From Pelagimonas sp. (GTDB taxonomy: Bacteria > Pseudomonadota > Alphaproteobacteria > Rhodobacterales > Rhodobacteraceae), in contig JAOARQ010000013.1 in the NCBI GenBank assembly GCA_025210455.1, positions 186,001 to 250,000 of the forward strand: a DNA stretch of 64,000 nucleotides, read 5' to 3'. Each line of letters begins with the position of its first letter. The stretch's first letter is position 1. Made by a program: the position numbers and the translations under genes. Of this stretch, positions 37,378 to 44,861 are shown in pieces. The notes beneath the pieces are model-generated. The model saw nothing but the letters and a program-made list of their open reading frames with translations. It had not been told where the DNA came from and made no database searches.

Positions 37378-38207
37378 CTGCTGGCGTCCATCCATTCAGG
37401 GGTCAGGACCCCGTGAAAGACAATTGCTGTGGCGCCTGTCATCCAGACGCCATCCTGGCGCCAGTCGATATGCAGGGTGCCGCCGTCCAGATCAACGCGT
37501 ACCGCGCGGCCTGTCAGTCCGCGACGGGCAGCCGCGACGGCCGTCGCACAGGAGGACGAGCCAGAAGCCATGGTGATGCCCACTCCACGTTCCCAGACCC
37601 GCATCCGCAGATGATCCGGCCCCAGCAGACTGGCAACCTGCACATTGGTGCGCTCTGGATATAGCGGGTGATGTTCTATGGTGGGGCCGAAGGCAGGCAA
37701 ATCAATGGCTTCGGCATCACCCACAAAGAAAGTGCAATGCGGATTGCCCATACCGGTTGCGGTTGGGCCCCCTTCGATTGGCAGGGTCAGCGTATCCATT
37801 TCATGGGCCAGCGGGATCTCATCCCAGGCCAGTTGCGGATGCCCCATGTTCACCGAGGTCAGCCCATCGCCAGCATCACGCGCATGCAGTGTGCCGCGAT
37901 CGGTGGTCAGCACAAGACTGTCTTTGCCCATCTCATCCATCAGAAAGCGCGCGATACAGCGGGTGGCATTGCCACAGGCGGCAGAAGATGAGCCATCAGA
38001 ATTGAGGAAAGTCAGATGCGCATCCCCTTCGCCATTTTCGATCAGGGTCAGCTGATCAAAGCCCACCCCCATCTGCCGGTGGGCGATGGCCGTCACAAGC
38101 TGAGAGGGCAGATCCGGCATCTGCGCACGGGCGTCGATCACGACAAAGTCGTTCCCCAGCCCATGCATCTTGATGAATGGCAATCCTGATACGCGCGTCT
38201 TTTCCAT
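37374..38207 (-). CDS. dapF: Diaminopimelate epimerase
   Basis: Converts LL- to meso-diaminopimelate for lysine and peptidoglycan. The 277-residue protein has the two catalytic cysteines in AACGNATR (Cys78) and [10 protein letters not shown] (Cys220), on pseudo-symmetric halves, plus the N-terminal [12 protein letters not shown]. First gene of a dapF-mtaB unit. Confidence 0.95.
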   Translation of the reverse strand: MEKTRVSGLPFIKMHGLGNDFVVIDARAQMPDLPSQLVTAIAHRQMGVGFDQLTLIENGEGDAHLTFLNSDGSSSAACGNATRCIARFLMDEMGKDSLVLTTDRGTLHARDAGDGLTSVNMGHPQLAWDEIPLAHEMDTLTLPIEGGPTATGMGNPHCTFFVGDAEAIDLPAFGPTIEHHPLYPERTNVQVASLLGPDHLRMRVWERGVGITMASGSSSCATAVAAARRGLTGRAVRVDLDGGTLHIDWRQDGVWMTGATAIVFHGVLTPEWMDASR

Positions 38208-38290
38208 GGCCCGCCTATACGGGAAAGGAGCCTTTCTTTCCAGCCAAAGAGCTTTGTTAAAAAAACTGACAAGATTTGCATTTTTGTGGG

Positions 38291-38318
38291 TTGACCCTAT
38301 CCGGCACAGCCCATAGAA
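38291..38318 (+). promoter_or_regulatory. Possible tRNA-Lys promoter
   Basis: TTGACC at 38291-38296 with ATAGAA at 38313-38318, a 16-base gap, ending 20 bases before the tRNA. The -35 is good and the -10 is poor. Confidence 0.35.
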
Positions 38319-38337
38319 GGCCCCTCACAGACAGCGT

Positions 38338-38413
38338 GGGCCGTTAGCTCAGTTGGTAGAGCAACTGACTTTTAATCAGTGGGTCGCAGGTTCGAATCCT
38401 GCACGGCTCACCA
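38338..38413 (+). tRNA. tRNA-Lys (anticodon TTT)
   Basis: 76 nt including an encoded CCA. Acceptor arms GGGCCGT and ACGGCTC pair (one G-U). D-arm GCTCAGTTGGTAGAGC, anticodon arm ACTGA-CTTTTAA-TCAGT, and T-arm with GTTCGAATC are all standard. Everything for the next 10.7 kb on the right looks accessory, so this is a plausible integration boundary, but I see no duplicated 3' end. Confidence 0.97.
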
Positions 38414-38548
38414 CTGAAATCAATACATGAACTGTGAATGAACCATAAGAGTGCAGATTTGGAGCATAAGCTTGCAGATCTGGGTGTTCACAATGTTGGC
38501 GAAAGAAATAAATGGACCGATTTGTTTCTTAGATGACTGAAATTCTAT

Positions 38549-38763
38549 CTATTTCTCCACTGTCCTGCCGAATCCCAAGTAGACTGCTGGCACTTTGTCG
38601 GTGAGCCATACACCGTTGTCGGCACGAAAAAACTCAAACCCGTCCTCGAACAATCGTTGCGCCTCGACACGTAGGACAACAGGTTTTCCGTGCCGCTGGC
38701 CGACGCGTTCGGCTGTGTCAGGGTCCAAGGAGAGGTGAACTTGCTTGCGACGTCCGGGGTTTA
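38549..38763 (-). pseudogene. kptA: Remnant of RNA 2'-phosphotransferase (kptA), 3' part only
   Basis: On the minus strand, a frame of about 71 codons without its own start encodes the C-terminal part of the Tpt1/KptA family: NPGRRKQVHLSLD, then RVGQRHGKPVVLRVEA, then GFEFFRADNGVWLTDKVPAVYLGF, with a natural stop at 38549-38551. The N-terminal two thirds, including the RNA-binding part, are missing. It is joined at about 38763 to the 5' remnant of a multicopper oxidase, as after a deletion. Confidence 0.75.
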
Positions 38764-38977
38764 GGGGCTGTTGATCCCAAGTGTTTCACTTTGCGCACCG
38801 GTCCCGAAATCAAACTGCCCTTTGGTAAGCGCGAGTTGAAAACGGCCTTCGTAGCCATCGGAAAGGTCGACAAGTGGGATAATCGGCAGCGGTTTGAGAG
38901 AGGTTTGTGCCCATGCCAGACCAGTTCCGGCCAAAAGCGCCTGCGCCCGTTGTCTTCAAGAATGCGCGTCTATCCAT
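38764..38977 (-). pseudogene. Remnant of a Tat-exported multicopper oxidase, 5' part only
   Basis: Minus strand from ATG 38977 with a good GGGAGG ribosome-binding site. It encodes a Tat-type start MDRRAFLKTTGAGAF, then needs a shift of one base near 38935 to continue as LLAGTGLAWAQTSLKPLP, IIPLVDLSDGYEGRFQLALT and KGQFDFGTGAQSETLGINSP. This matches the opening of CueO-like multicopper oxidases (signal, then PLP and a G-x-FG block). It stops at the junction with the kptA fragment. The frameshift and truncation make it non-functional. Confidence 0.65.
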
Positions 38978-39096
38978 GTGAGACCTCCCAAATCTCGGTA
39001 GATATGTTGCGCCAATCTACCAAAATTTGTTGCATTTTTTGAGGCTCGGGGGGCCAAATTTACATTTGGGAAACAGCTTTGCTGCCATAAAATATT

Positions 39097-39116
39097 TATT
39101 GTCAATATTGACAATA
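39097..39116. promoter_or_regulatory. Operator 1 (perfect 20-bp palindrome) overlapping the -35 box
   Basis: TATTGTCAAT/ATTGACAATA, a perfect palindrome containing TGTC-N6-GACA. The TTGACA at 39108-39113, the likely -35 of the operon, lies inside it. Confidence 0.65.
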
Positions 39117-39134
39117 TCCACATGCTGCCCCAAA

Positions 39135-39154
39135 TACTGTCCAAACTGACAGTA
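39135..39154. promoter_or_regulatory. Operator 2 (TACTGTC-N6-GACAGTA) at the -10/start region
   Basis: A second dyad with the same TGTC-N6-GACA core, centred 38 bases from operator 1 and 14 bases before the first ATG at 39168. A CAAATACT stretch just left of it would supply the -10. Together the two sites bracket the promoter of an operon that encodes a TetR repressor, the expected layout for autoregulation. Confidence 0.65.
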
Positions 39155-39167
39155 AAAGGTCAACTAC

Positions 39168-39614
39168 ATGCCAATGTCCAAACCCACACTCGCCGCCATC
39201 GCTCTGCTTGCTTCTGTCCAGATGGCGGGCGCGCAGTCCAACGAGACTGCAGCATTGACCGCGACAGTTGAAGACGTGCGCAATTCAGCGGGCGTTCTCA
39301 TCATCGCAGCATTTGACAAGGCGACCACATTTGAAGCCATGGATGTTGCAAATGCGGTTGCGATGGCTGTGGTGCCAGCGGCGCAGGGCGATGTTTCGAT
39401 TACGTTTCATGATCTCCCGACAGGACGTTATGCCATCGCTGCCATTCATGACGAGAACCGGAATCTTGAACTCGATCAATCGGGCGAGGTGCCAACCGAA
39501 GGCTATGGATTTACCGCCATGGGCCCAAGCGGATTGGCCCCCCGCTTTGAAAATGCTGCGACCAAGGTTGAACTGAATGTCACAAGTTCGCTGGCTCTAA
39601 AATACTGGAACTGA
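39168..39614 (+). CDS. DUF2141 domain-containing secreted protein
   Basis: 148 residues with a Sec signal peptide (LAAIALLASVQMAGAQ). The mature domain matches DUF2141: VRNSAGVLIIAAFDK, VPAAQGDVSITFHDLPTGRYAIAAIHDENRN, LDQSGEVPTEGYGFT. This is a periplasmic or secreted beta-sandwich of unknown function. A second ATG at 39174 is equally possible. First gene of the operon behind the paired operators; the TetR gene begins two bases after its stop. Confidence 0.82.
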   Translation: MPMSKPTLAAIALLASVQMAGAQSNETAALTATVEDVRNSAGVLIIAAFDKATTFEAMDVANAVAMAVVPAAQGDVSITFHDLPTGRYAIAAIHDENRNLELDQSGEVPTEGYGFTAMGPSGLAPRFENAATKVELNVTSSLALKYWN

Positions 39615-39615
39615 A

Positions 39616-40209
39616 ATGGTCGGCCGCCCTTCCAATCGCGATGAACGCTTTGAACAGGTCATGCAAGCAGTTATGCGTTGCGTTTCGAGTCATGGCCTCG
39701 AAGGGGTGTCACTTGCGCAGATTGCGAAAGAATCTGGGATGACGCGACCGCTGGTGCGTCATCATCTTGGCAATCGTGGGGAAATCATTGATGCGTTGAA
39801 AGACTATGTTTTCAAGCAGTTTGCAGATCAAACTAAGGAACTGGTTGAGGCAGTATACGGGCCTGATGCATCGAGATCAATGATCGAGATCCTTTTCTCT
39901 GATGTGTCCATCTCTTCCCCTGAACTTGTCATGGTTTTCGCGGCTCTTACGGCACGATCTGTCGAAGATGAAAAACTCCGGTCAGAGTGTCGGGAGGTCA
40001 TACTCTCAGTTGAGCTGGCGGTTGCCAAAATAATGCGGACGGACCACCCGAACAAGGCGCAAGACGCGCTTGATATCGCGGCTCACGGTATCGTCGCGCT
40101 CTACTTTAACGCTTCCTCGCTTGCGCCTTTAGAATTGCCAGACATCTGGAGAGATCGTGCGAAACAGGCGGCACATATTCTTCTTGGCACACTAAAGGAA
40201 GCACAATGA
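39616..40209 (+). CDS. TetR-family transcriptional regulator
   Basis: 197 residues. The N-terminal helix-turn-helix is clear (VSLAQIAKESGMTRPLVRHHLGNRGEIIDALKDYV in outline, about residues 32-65). The C-terminal ligand domain is unclassified. It most likely binds the two TGTC-N6-GACA dyads in front of the operon in which it is the second gene, so it would repress itself and the Rieske genes until an inducer appears. Ends ATGA into the small membrane protein gene. Confidence 0.9.
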   Translation: MVGRPSNRDERFEQVMQAVMRCVSSHGLEGVSLAQIAKESGMTRPLVRHHLGNRGEIIDALKDYVFKQFADQTKELVEAVYGPDASRSMIEILFSDVSISSPELVMVFAALTARSVEDEKLRSECREVILSVELAVAKIMRTDHPNKAQDALDIAAHGIVALYFNASSLAPLELPDIWRDRAKQAAHILLGTLKEAQ

Positions 40210-40457
40210 CACGGGCGCGATTGCTGAATTACATCACCTTCTTCGCGCTCATGGTTGCCACCGCATCTGGGTATCAATCGCTCTGGGGGCTCCTGTTTAT
40301 CTATTTGGCATTTTATAACTTTTATACTGGCCACGCGTTCCTGCTGTCAGACGTGACCCGCGATGAGGATCCGATCCTGTTCTGGTTGGTTCAGATCGCC
40401 TGGGTCGTTCTAGGCCTGTTCATGCTGCTGAGCGACTTCTCTGCGTCGCTCGCCTGA
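40206..40457 (+). CDS. Small membrane protein of unknown function
   Basis: 83 residues, nearly all hydrophobic: helices at about 9-25, 26-45 and 58-78, with a short charged loop (TRDEDP). It overlaps the TetR stop by four bases and precedes the Rieske gene by 25 bases, so it is part of the operon. I do not recognise the family. It may serve as a membrane partner of the oxygenase or of the ABC-type membrane protein downstream. Confidence 0.7.
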   Translation: MTRARLLNYITFFALMVATASGYQSLWGLLFIYLAFYNFYTGHAFLLSDVTRDEDPILFWLVQIAWVVLGLFMLLSDFSASLA

Positions 40458-40482
40458 TCCATCCTGAGGAGGGTAAACCCAA

Positions 40483-41643
40483 ATGACGAACATGCTGCAT
40501 TTCTTACCGGTCGAGGCTTACACGAGCCAGGAATGGTACGACCGCGAACAGCGCGATATCTTTTCGAAAACCTGGCGCTACGCTGGGTTCATGGAAGATG
40601 TTGCAGAGCCAGGCCAGTACATCACGGTGCAGGCTGGTCTTAACAATATCTTTGTGGTGATGGGGCGTGATCGTCGATTGCGCGCGTTTCACAATATCTG
40701 CCGGCATCGTGGCACGCAGTTGATCCGCGCCGTGGGCAAGACCCAAAAGGCGCTGACCTGTCCTTACCACGACTGGACCTATGATTTGGAAGGCAACCTG
40801 ATCTCGGTCCCTGATGAGCAGGAAGAGTTCGGGCAGGTCGATAAATCATGTCTGGGTCTGAAGCCCGCCAAGGTCGATCTCTGGAAATCGATGATCTTCG
40901 TCCACCCAGACCCCGACGCCCCCTCAGTTGCCGAATGGTTCGGAGCCACAGAGCCGTACATAGGGCCTCATGTGCCGGAAGATCTGGTTGAGTATAAAGA
41001 ACTGAACCAAAGCTATGAAATCAAGGCGAACTGGAAGGTTGTCGTTGAGAACTACATCGACGTCTATCACCTTAGTCATCTGCATTCCGGCACGCTTCAG
41101 ATGTATGATCACAAGGCGGCGAAGTACCACTGGGAAGGCCCGCATTACATGTTCTGGGAACCCCCTGTTGAGAGTTTTGCCAAGGATCAGGATAAGAAAC
41201 TGATTGCCCCGCGCGTAATCCCCGACGACATGACCGGCGCATGGGTGCCGATGCTCTGGCCCGGCATCGGGATTGGTGCCGCCGAAGACGGTTGGAACGT
41301 TTTCATCATTGAACCGCTGGGTCCAGAACTGACCCGCGTTCACAACCGGGGCCGGGTGTCTGCCTCGACCGGCTGGGAGTTCACCAAACAGGCGATGCGG
41401 TCTTCGATGTTCTGGACGAAATTCGGGCTGAGCGGAAAGTACGCTGATTACGATGCGATGGACGAAAATGATCCGATGGTCAGCGGCGATTTTACGGCAG
41501 AGGACATCTACGCATGTGAACAGCAACAGAAGGCATTGAAGTCTCCTTACTTCGAAACTGGCCCCGCAGCCAAAGGCGAAAGCCCTGTGACCGACCATCA
41601 AAAGGTGGTGCTGCAGTGGTTGGGTGAGGCGGCCCCCCGATGA
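40483..41643 (+). CDS. Rieske non-haem iron ring-hydroxylating oxygenase, alpha subunit
   Basis: Terminal oxygenase of 386 residues. The Rieske [2Fe-2S] ligands are Cys73/His75 (CRHRG) and Cys93/His96 (CPYH). The catalytic domain carries the bridging Asp193 and iron ligands His196 and His201 in ENYIDVYHLSHLH. Family members hydroxylate aromatics or demethylate betaines and carnitine, and the sequence does not reveal which. GAGGAGGG precedes the ATG. The stop overlaps the ABC-type gene by four bases, and the matching reductase is two genes on. No beta subunit is present, as in homotrimeric systems. Confidence 0.93.
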   Translation: MTNMLHFLPVEAYTSQEWYDREQRDIFSKTWRYAGFMEDVAEPGQYITVQAGLNNIFVVMGRDRRLRAFHNICRHRGTQLIRAVGKTQKALTCPYHDWTYDLEGNLISVPDEQEEFGQVDKSCLGLKPAKVDLWKSMIFVHPDPDAPSVAEWFGATEPYIGPHVPEDLVEYKELNQSYEIKANWKVVVENYIDVYHLSHLHSGTLQMYDHKAAKYHWEGPHYMFWEPPVESFAKDQDKKLIAPRVIPDDMTGAWVPMLWPGIGIGAAEDGWNVFIIEPLGPELTRVHNRGRVSASTGWEFTKQAMRSSMFWTKFGLSGKYADYDAMDENDPMVSGDFTAEDIYACEQQQKALKSPYFETGPAAKGESPVTDHQKVVLQWLGEAAPR

Positions 41644-42518
41644 TTGCCCTATCCGATCACCTCTCGATCGGAATGCTGATGCGTCTCTTTTGGGGACGCA
41701 TCATGCTGACCTGGGGGCTGACCCTGATCGAGACGGCTATGTTTGCCATCTTACCGCTTCTATTAGGGCGATCAATCGATGGTCTTCTCAACAACGATTG
41801 GACACCTTTCAGCCATTTGATGATGGCTTTGGCTGCATTGCTGATCGTTGCAACGGGTCGCCGTGCCTACGATACGCGCGCCTATGGGACGATGCGTGTC
41901 GAACTGGGCAAAGCCCAGGCGGAACGGGGCAAGACCGATGCGGTTAGCGTGACAAACGCCCGCGTCAGTATGGGCCGCGAGTTGGTGGATTTTTTGGAAG
42001 ACACGGCACCCATATCTATGGCCGCACTGGTGCAGGTTGTCGTCGCGGTTGTGGTTCTGCTTTCCTTTCACGGAAACCTGGCGATTTCGGCGGGGGGTGC
42101 CTTTATTGTCATGCTGTTGATTTACGGATTGTCCGCTGGCCGTTTCTTCCGCCTCAACGGAGCATTGAACGAGGTCGCCGAAGGTCAGGTTCATGTTCTT
42201 GAAGGGCGTGACCCCAAATCCATCACCAGACATTTCATAGGACTTCGACGGGAGGAAGTTCGGCTGTCCGACACGGAAAGTATCGTCTACGGTCTGATCT
42301 TTGCGGTGCTTCTGGTCGTGCTGGCTTACAATTTGTGGTTCGCAGCAACGCAGTTGGGATCATCGCCCGGCCAGATTTTCTCTGTTGTCGCCTATTCTCA
42401 AGAGTTCCTGCAGGCCGCCGTGCAGCTCCCCTTCGCACTGCAGTCTCTCACACGCCTTCGGGAAATTACCGAACGCATCAATCGAACAACATCTGAAATT
42501 TTGGAGGAGAAGACATGA
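41640..42518 (+). CDS. ABC-exporter six-transmembrane domain protein lacking an ATPase domain
   Basis: 292 residues that correspond to the membrane half of a type-IV ABC exporter: helix pairs at about 18-42/58-75, 125-150/155-178 and 215-238/250-275. It ends (LREITERINRTTSEILEEKT) just where the linker to the nucleotide-binding domain normally begins. No Walker A or ABC signature is present here or in adjacent frames. Stand-alone domains of this kind form a recognised family of unknown function. Its overlap with both Rieske system genes (ATGA at each junction) ties it to that oxygenase. Confidence 0.8.
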   Translation: MIALSDHLSIGMLMRLFWGRIMLTWGLTLIETAMFAILPLLLGRSIDGLLNNDWTPFSHLMMALAALLIVATGRRAYDTRAYGTMRVELGKAQAERGKTDAVSVTNARVSMGRELVDFLEDTAPISMAALVQVVVAVVVLLSFHGNLAISAGGAFIVMLLIYGLSAGRFFRLNGALNEVAEGQVHVLEGRDPKSITRHFIGLRREEVRLSDTESIVYGLIFAVLLVVLAYNLWFAATQLGSSPGQIFSVVAYSQEFLQAAVQLPFALQSLTRLREITERINRTTSEILEEKT

Positions 42519-43570
42519 GCTTTCACCCCCTTACTGTACTGGATACCCGCGAAGAGATTGGTGGTATGGCCAAGACGGTCATGTTCGATATTCCAAACGC
42601 TTTGCGCGACACCTTCGCGTGGCGGGCTGGGCAGCATCTATCGTTCAGGTTTGTTGTGAACGGCGAAGAGCACAGGCGCAGCTATTCCATCTCTTCTTCA
42701 CCGTTCACCGGTGACCCGTTACGCATCACGGTCAAGCGGGTCAAAGATGGCGTGATCAGCAACCACATCAACGACAATGTGCACAAGGGCGATATAATTG
42801 ATGTGATGCCTGCAAATGGGGCGTTCTGTCTTGATCCGGGCATGATGGCCCGGCGCACCCATTACTTCTTTGGCGCGGGCTCAGGCATTACGCCGCTTTA
42901 CGCAATGCTGTCTTCCGTCATGATTGCTGAACCAAACTCGTTTGTGCATCTGGCCTATGGCAACAACAACGAGAAGAGCATCTTGCTGAATGATGAGATC
43001 AACTCTCTTTGGGGGCAGAACGCTGATAGGATGACCGTCCATCACGTGTTTTCCAAACCCGGCTGGTGGTCTTCGGCCAACTATTGGCGCAGTGGCAAGA
43101 TTGACAAGGATGCGATTGAAGCGCTGATCACAGAAAACCCGCCTTATGCGCAAGATGCCCACTACTACCTGTGCGGGCCAGGTGGAATGAACAAATCAGT
43201 GAAGGCCGCGCTCATGTCGCTCGATGTTCCGGCCAACCGTATTCACATGGAAAGCTATGGTGGCGCGGAGGAGCTGGACACCAGCATAGACGGCGTGGCT
43301 GCGACAGCGCAAATCACTTTGGGCGGTAAAACACAAACTGTTGAGATTGCCGCTGGTCGCACTGTACTGGAGGCAGCAGCTGCCGCGGGCATGAAGCCAC
43401 CATTCTCTTGCCAGTCCGGTGTTTGTGGTAGCTGCAAGGCCAAAATCACCAATGGCAACGTTCACATGCGCGCGCGAATGGCCCTGGAAGACAAAGATGT
43501 CGAAGGCGGCGCGATCCTGACCTGTCAGGCTCTACCAACAACCAACCAAGTGTCGGTCAATTATGACTAG
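42515..43570 (+). CDS. Ferredoxin-NAD(P)H reductase with C-terminal plant-type [2Fe-2S] domain
   Basis: 351 residues delivering electrons from NAD(P)H to the Rieske oxygenase. The FAD-binding barrel has RRSYSISSSP. The nucleotide-binding domain has GAGSGITPLYAML and YLCGPGGM. The C-terminal ferredoxin has CQSGVCGSC (C-x4-C-x2-C) and the fourth Cys in LTCQALP. This is the FNR-ferredoxin order of PaaE, KshB and CntB-type reductases. The TAG stop lies in the CTAG target duplication of the element that follows. Confidence 0.92.
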   Translation: MSFHPLTVLDTREEIGGMAKTVMFDIPNALRDTFAWRAGQHLSFRFVVNGEEHRRSYSISSSPFTGDPLRITVKRVKDGVISNHINDNVHKGDIIDVMPANGAFCLDPGMMARRTHYFFGAGSGITPLYAMLSSVMIAEPNSFVHLAYGNNNEKSILLNDEINSLWGQNADRMTVHHVFSKPGWWSSANYWRSGKIDKDAIEALITENPPYAQDAHYYLCGPGGMNKSVKAALMSLDVPANRIHMESYGGAEELDTSIDGVAATAQITLGGKTQTVEIAAGRTVLEAAAAAGMKPPFSCQSGVCGSCKAKITNGNVHMRARMALEDKDVEGGAILTCQALPTTNQVSVNYD

Positions 43571-43834
43571 GGTCTGTGAATACTATGCAGTTTTCACCTG
43601 CGATCGTATTTCGGCACTTTCGTGGAAGAGCAGGAGGAGATCGCCTAAGGACTGGTAGCGCCCATCTGGCCTGTCAGTCCTGTCGTCGCCGTCTTTCGTG
43701 GTTTCTATCGGATTGGCCGTGCCGTCTGGGCCGTGCGGTGGCGTCTGTCTGCGGGGCTTGGCTCGCCAACACTGCTCATTTCGAACCCGCGACCGTTCAG
43801 ACATCATTTCTGAAAGCCGGGTTTTCAACAGACC
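43571..43834. mobile_element. 264-bp non-autonomous element with CTAG target duplication
   Basis: Ends GGTCTGT...ACAGACC (with GAA/TTGAA just inside), flanked on both sides by CTAG (43567-43570 and 43835-43838). No complete transposase is present. A minus-strand frame of 81 codons (from 43828) is Arg-rich and does not look like a protein I know. Removing the element and one CTAG would rejoin two convergent genes whose stop codons share that CTAG. The 4-base CTAG duplication suits IS5-group enzymes (YTAR targets), but the mobiliser is unknown. Confidence 0.75.
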
Positions 43835-44752
43835 CTAGCTAACCAGCTCTATCGACTGGCTTGATTCCGCGAGTTTTGCGACATGCGACTTCAGTACATC
43901 AACGAACCTGTCACGCGCTTCGTTTGGTTCTGGTTGCATTGGAAAAAGAAGACCAAAAGACATCCAGCGCTCAGGCGAAATTGGAATTGTTCGAACACGC
44001 GCCTGATCCACATCAGCCGCAACAAATTCATCTGCGATTGTGACACCGCCACCATCTGCGACGAGAGCACATGCCAGCGAAGAAGAGGCGACTTCGCAGG
44101 TTTGTTTTGGCAATATCCCTGCGGATCGAAACATATCGTCCAGCTGATCGCGTAAAAGCAATCCATGCATAAGCCGGACGACGGGAAAGTCAGCCAGATC
44201 ATCAACGGACACTTCCTTTAACTCTGACAGCGGGTGATCGACTGGTACAACGGCTTGCGCTCTTACGCGCAACAGCAGCTCGGTTCGGATGTCCGGGTGT
44301 TCGACGGGCAGCGCGCCGATACCCACGTCATATGCCCGTCCGGCCAGCCACTTGCCGGCTTCTCGACGCGCGCGCACATCGAGACTGACATTGGTATCAG
44401 GATTTGCCCTGACAAATTGGCCAACAGCGGGAGAGGCGAGCGAGCGCGCGATGCGAGGCATGGCGACGATGCGAAGGTTCTGGGTGCGTCCTGCGCGAAT
44501 TTCAGCCGCGATGCTGGGGATCTCATCGAGGTTGTCCAGAATGCGGCCCGCTTCGCGATAGAACGCCAGCCCCTCGGGTGTCGGCGTGAGGTTGCGGCCA
44601 CTGCGATCAAAGAGGTCAAGCCGCAACGCACCCTCAAGGCCGGAAATCAATCTGCTGACTGCTGGTTGCGAAAGATGCAGTGTCTTTGCAGCTGCTGCGA
44701 GTGATCCTTCAGACAGCGTAGCTCTGAATGCGCGAAGCGCCTTTATGTTCAT
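43835..44752 (-). CDS. LysR-family transcriptional regulator
   Basis: 305 residues from the ATG at 44752. The N-terminal winged helix-turn-helix (LRAFRATLSEGSLAAAAKTL, then HLSQPAVSRLISGLEG) is followed by a type-2 periplasmic-binding-like effector domain. The frame opens ten codons earlier, but that start would lie within the proposed operator. Divergent from the tripartite transporter operon, with two dyads between them, so it very likely regulates that operon. Its TAG stop lies in the CTAG shared with the inserted element. Confidence 0.9.
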   Translation of the reverse strand: MNIKALRAFRATLSEGSLAAAAKTLHLSQPAVSRLISGLEGALRLDLFDRSGRNLTPTPEGLAFYREAGRILDNLDEIPSIAAEIRAGRTQNLRIVAMPRIARSLASPAVGQFVRANPDTNVSLDVRARREAGKWLAGRAYDVGIGALPVEHPDIRTELLLRVRAQAVVPVDHPLSELKEVSVDDLADFPVVRLMHGLLLRDQLDDMFRSAGILPKQTCEVASSSLACALVADGGGVTIADEFVAADVDQARVRTIPISPERWMSFGLLFPMQPEPNEARDRFVDVLKSHVAKLAESSQSIELVS

Positions 44753-44767
44753 GTTTGCCACCTTTAC

Positions 44768-44812
44768 TTGCACATTTTGCAATTAAACTAAACATCTTTG
44801 CATTTTTCGCAA
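44768..44812. promoter_or_regulatory. Paired LysR-type binding sites
   Basis: Two TTGC-N7-GCAA dyads, 44768-44782 and 44798-44812, exactly 30 bases apart (about three helical turns) in the 109-base gap between the divergent lysR and transporter genes. Two such sites in phase is the usual recognition/activation-site layout of LysR regulators. Confidence 0.6.
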
Positions 44813-44861
44813 CTCTCATCCTCTGCTAAGCGAGAATGGGAGAGAAATTAGGGAGGACTTT

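Noticed and set aside
43583-43828. 81-codon minus-strand frame as a transposase
   Set aside because: Arg/Asp-rich, no DDE or other transposase motif, and it occupies nearly the whole small element; treated as non-coding interior.
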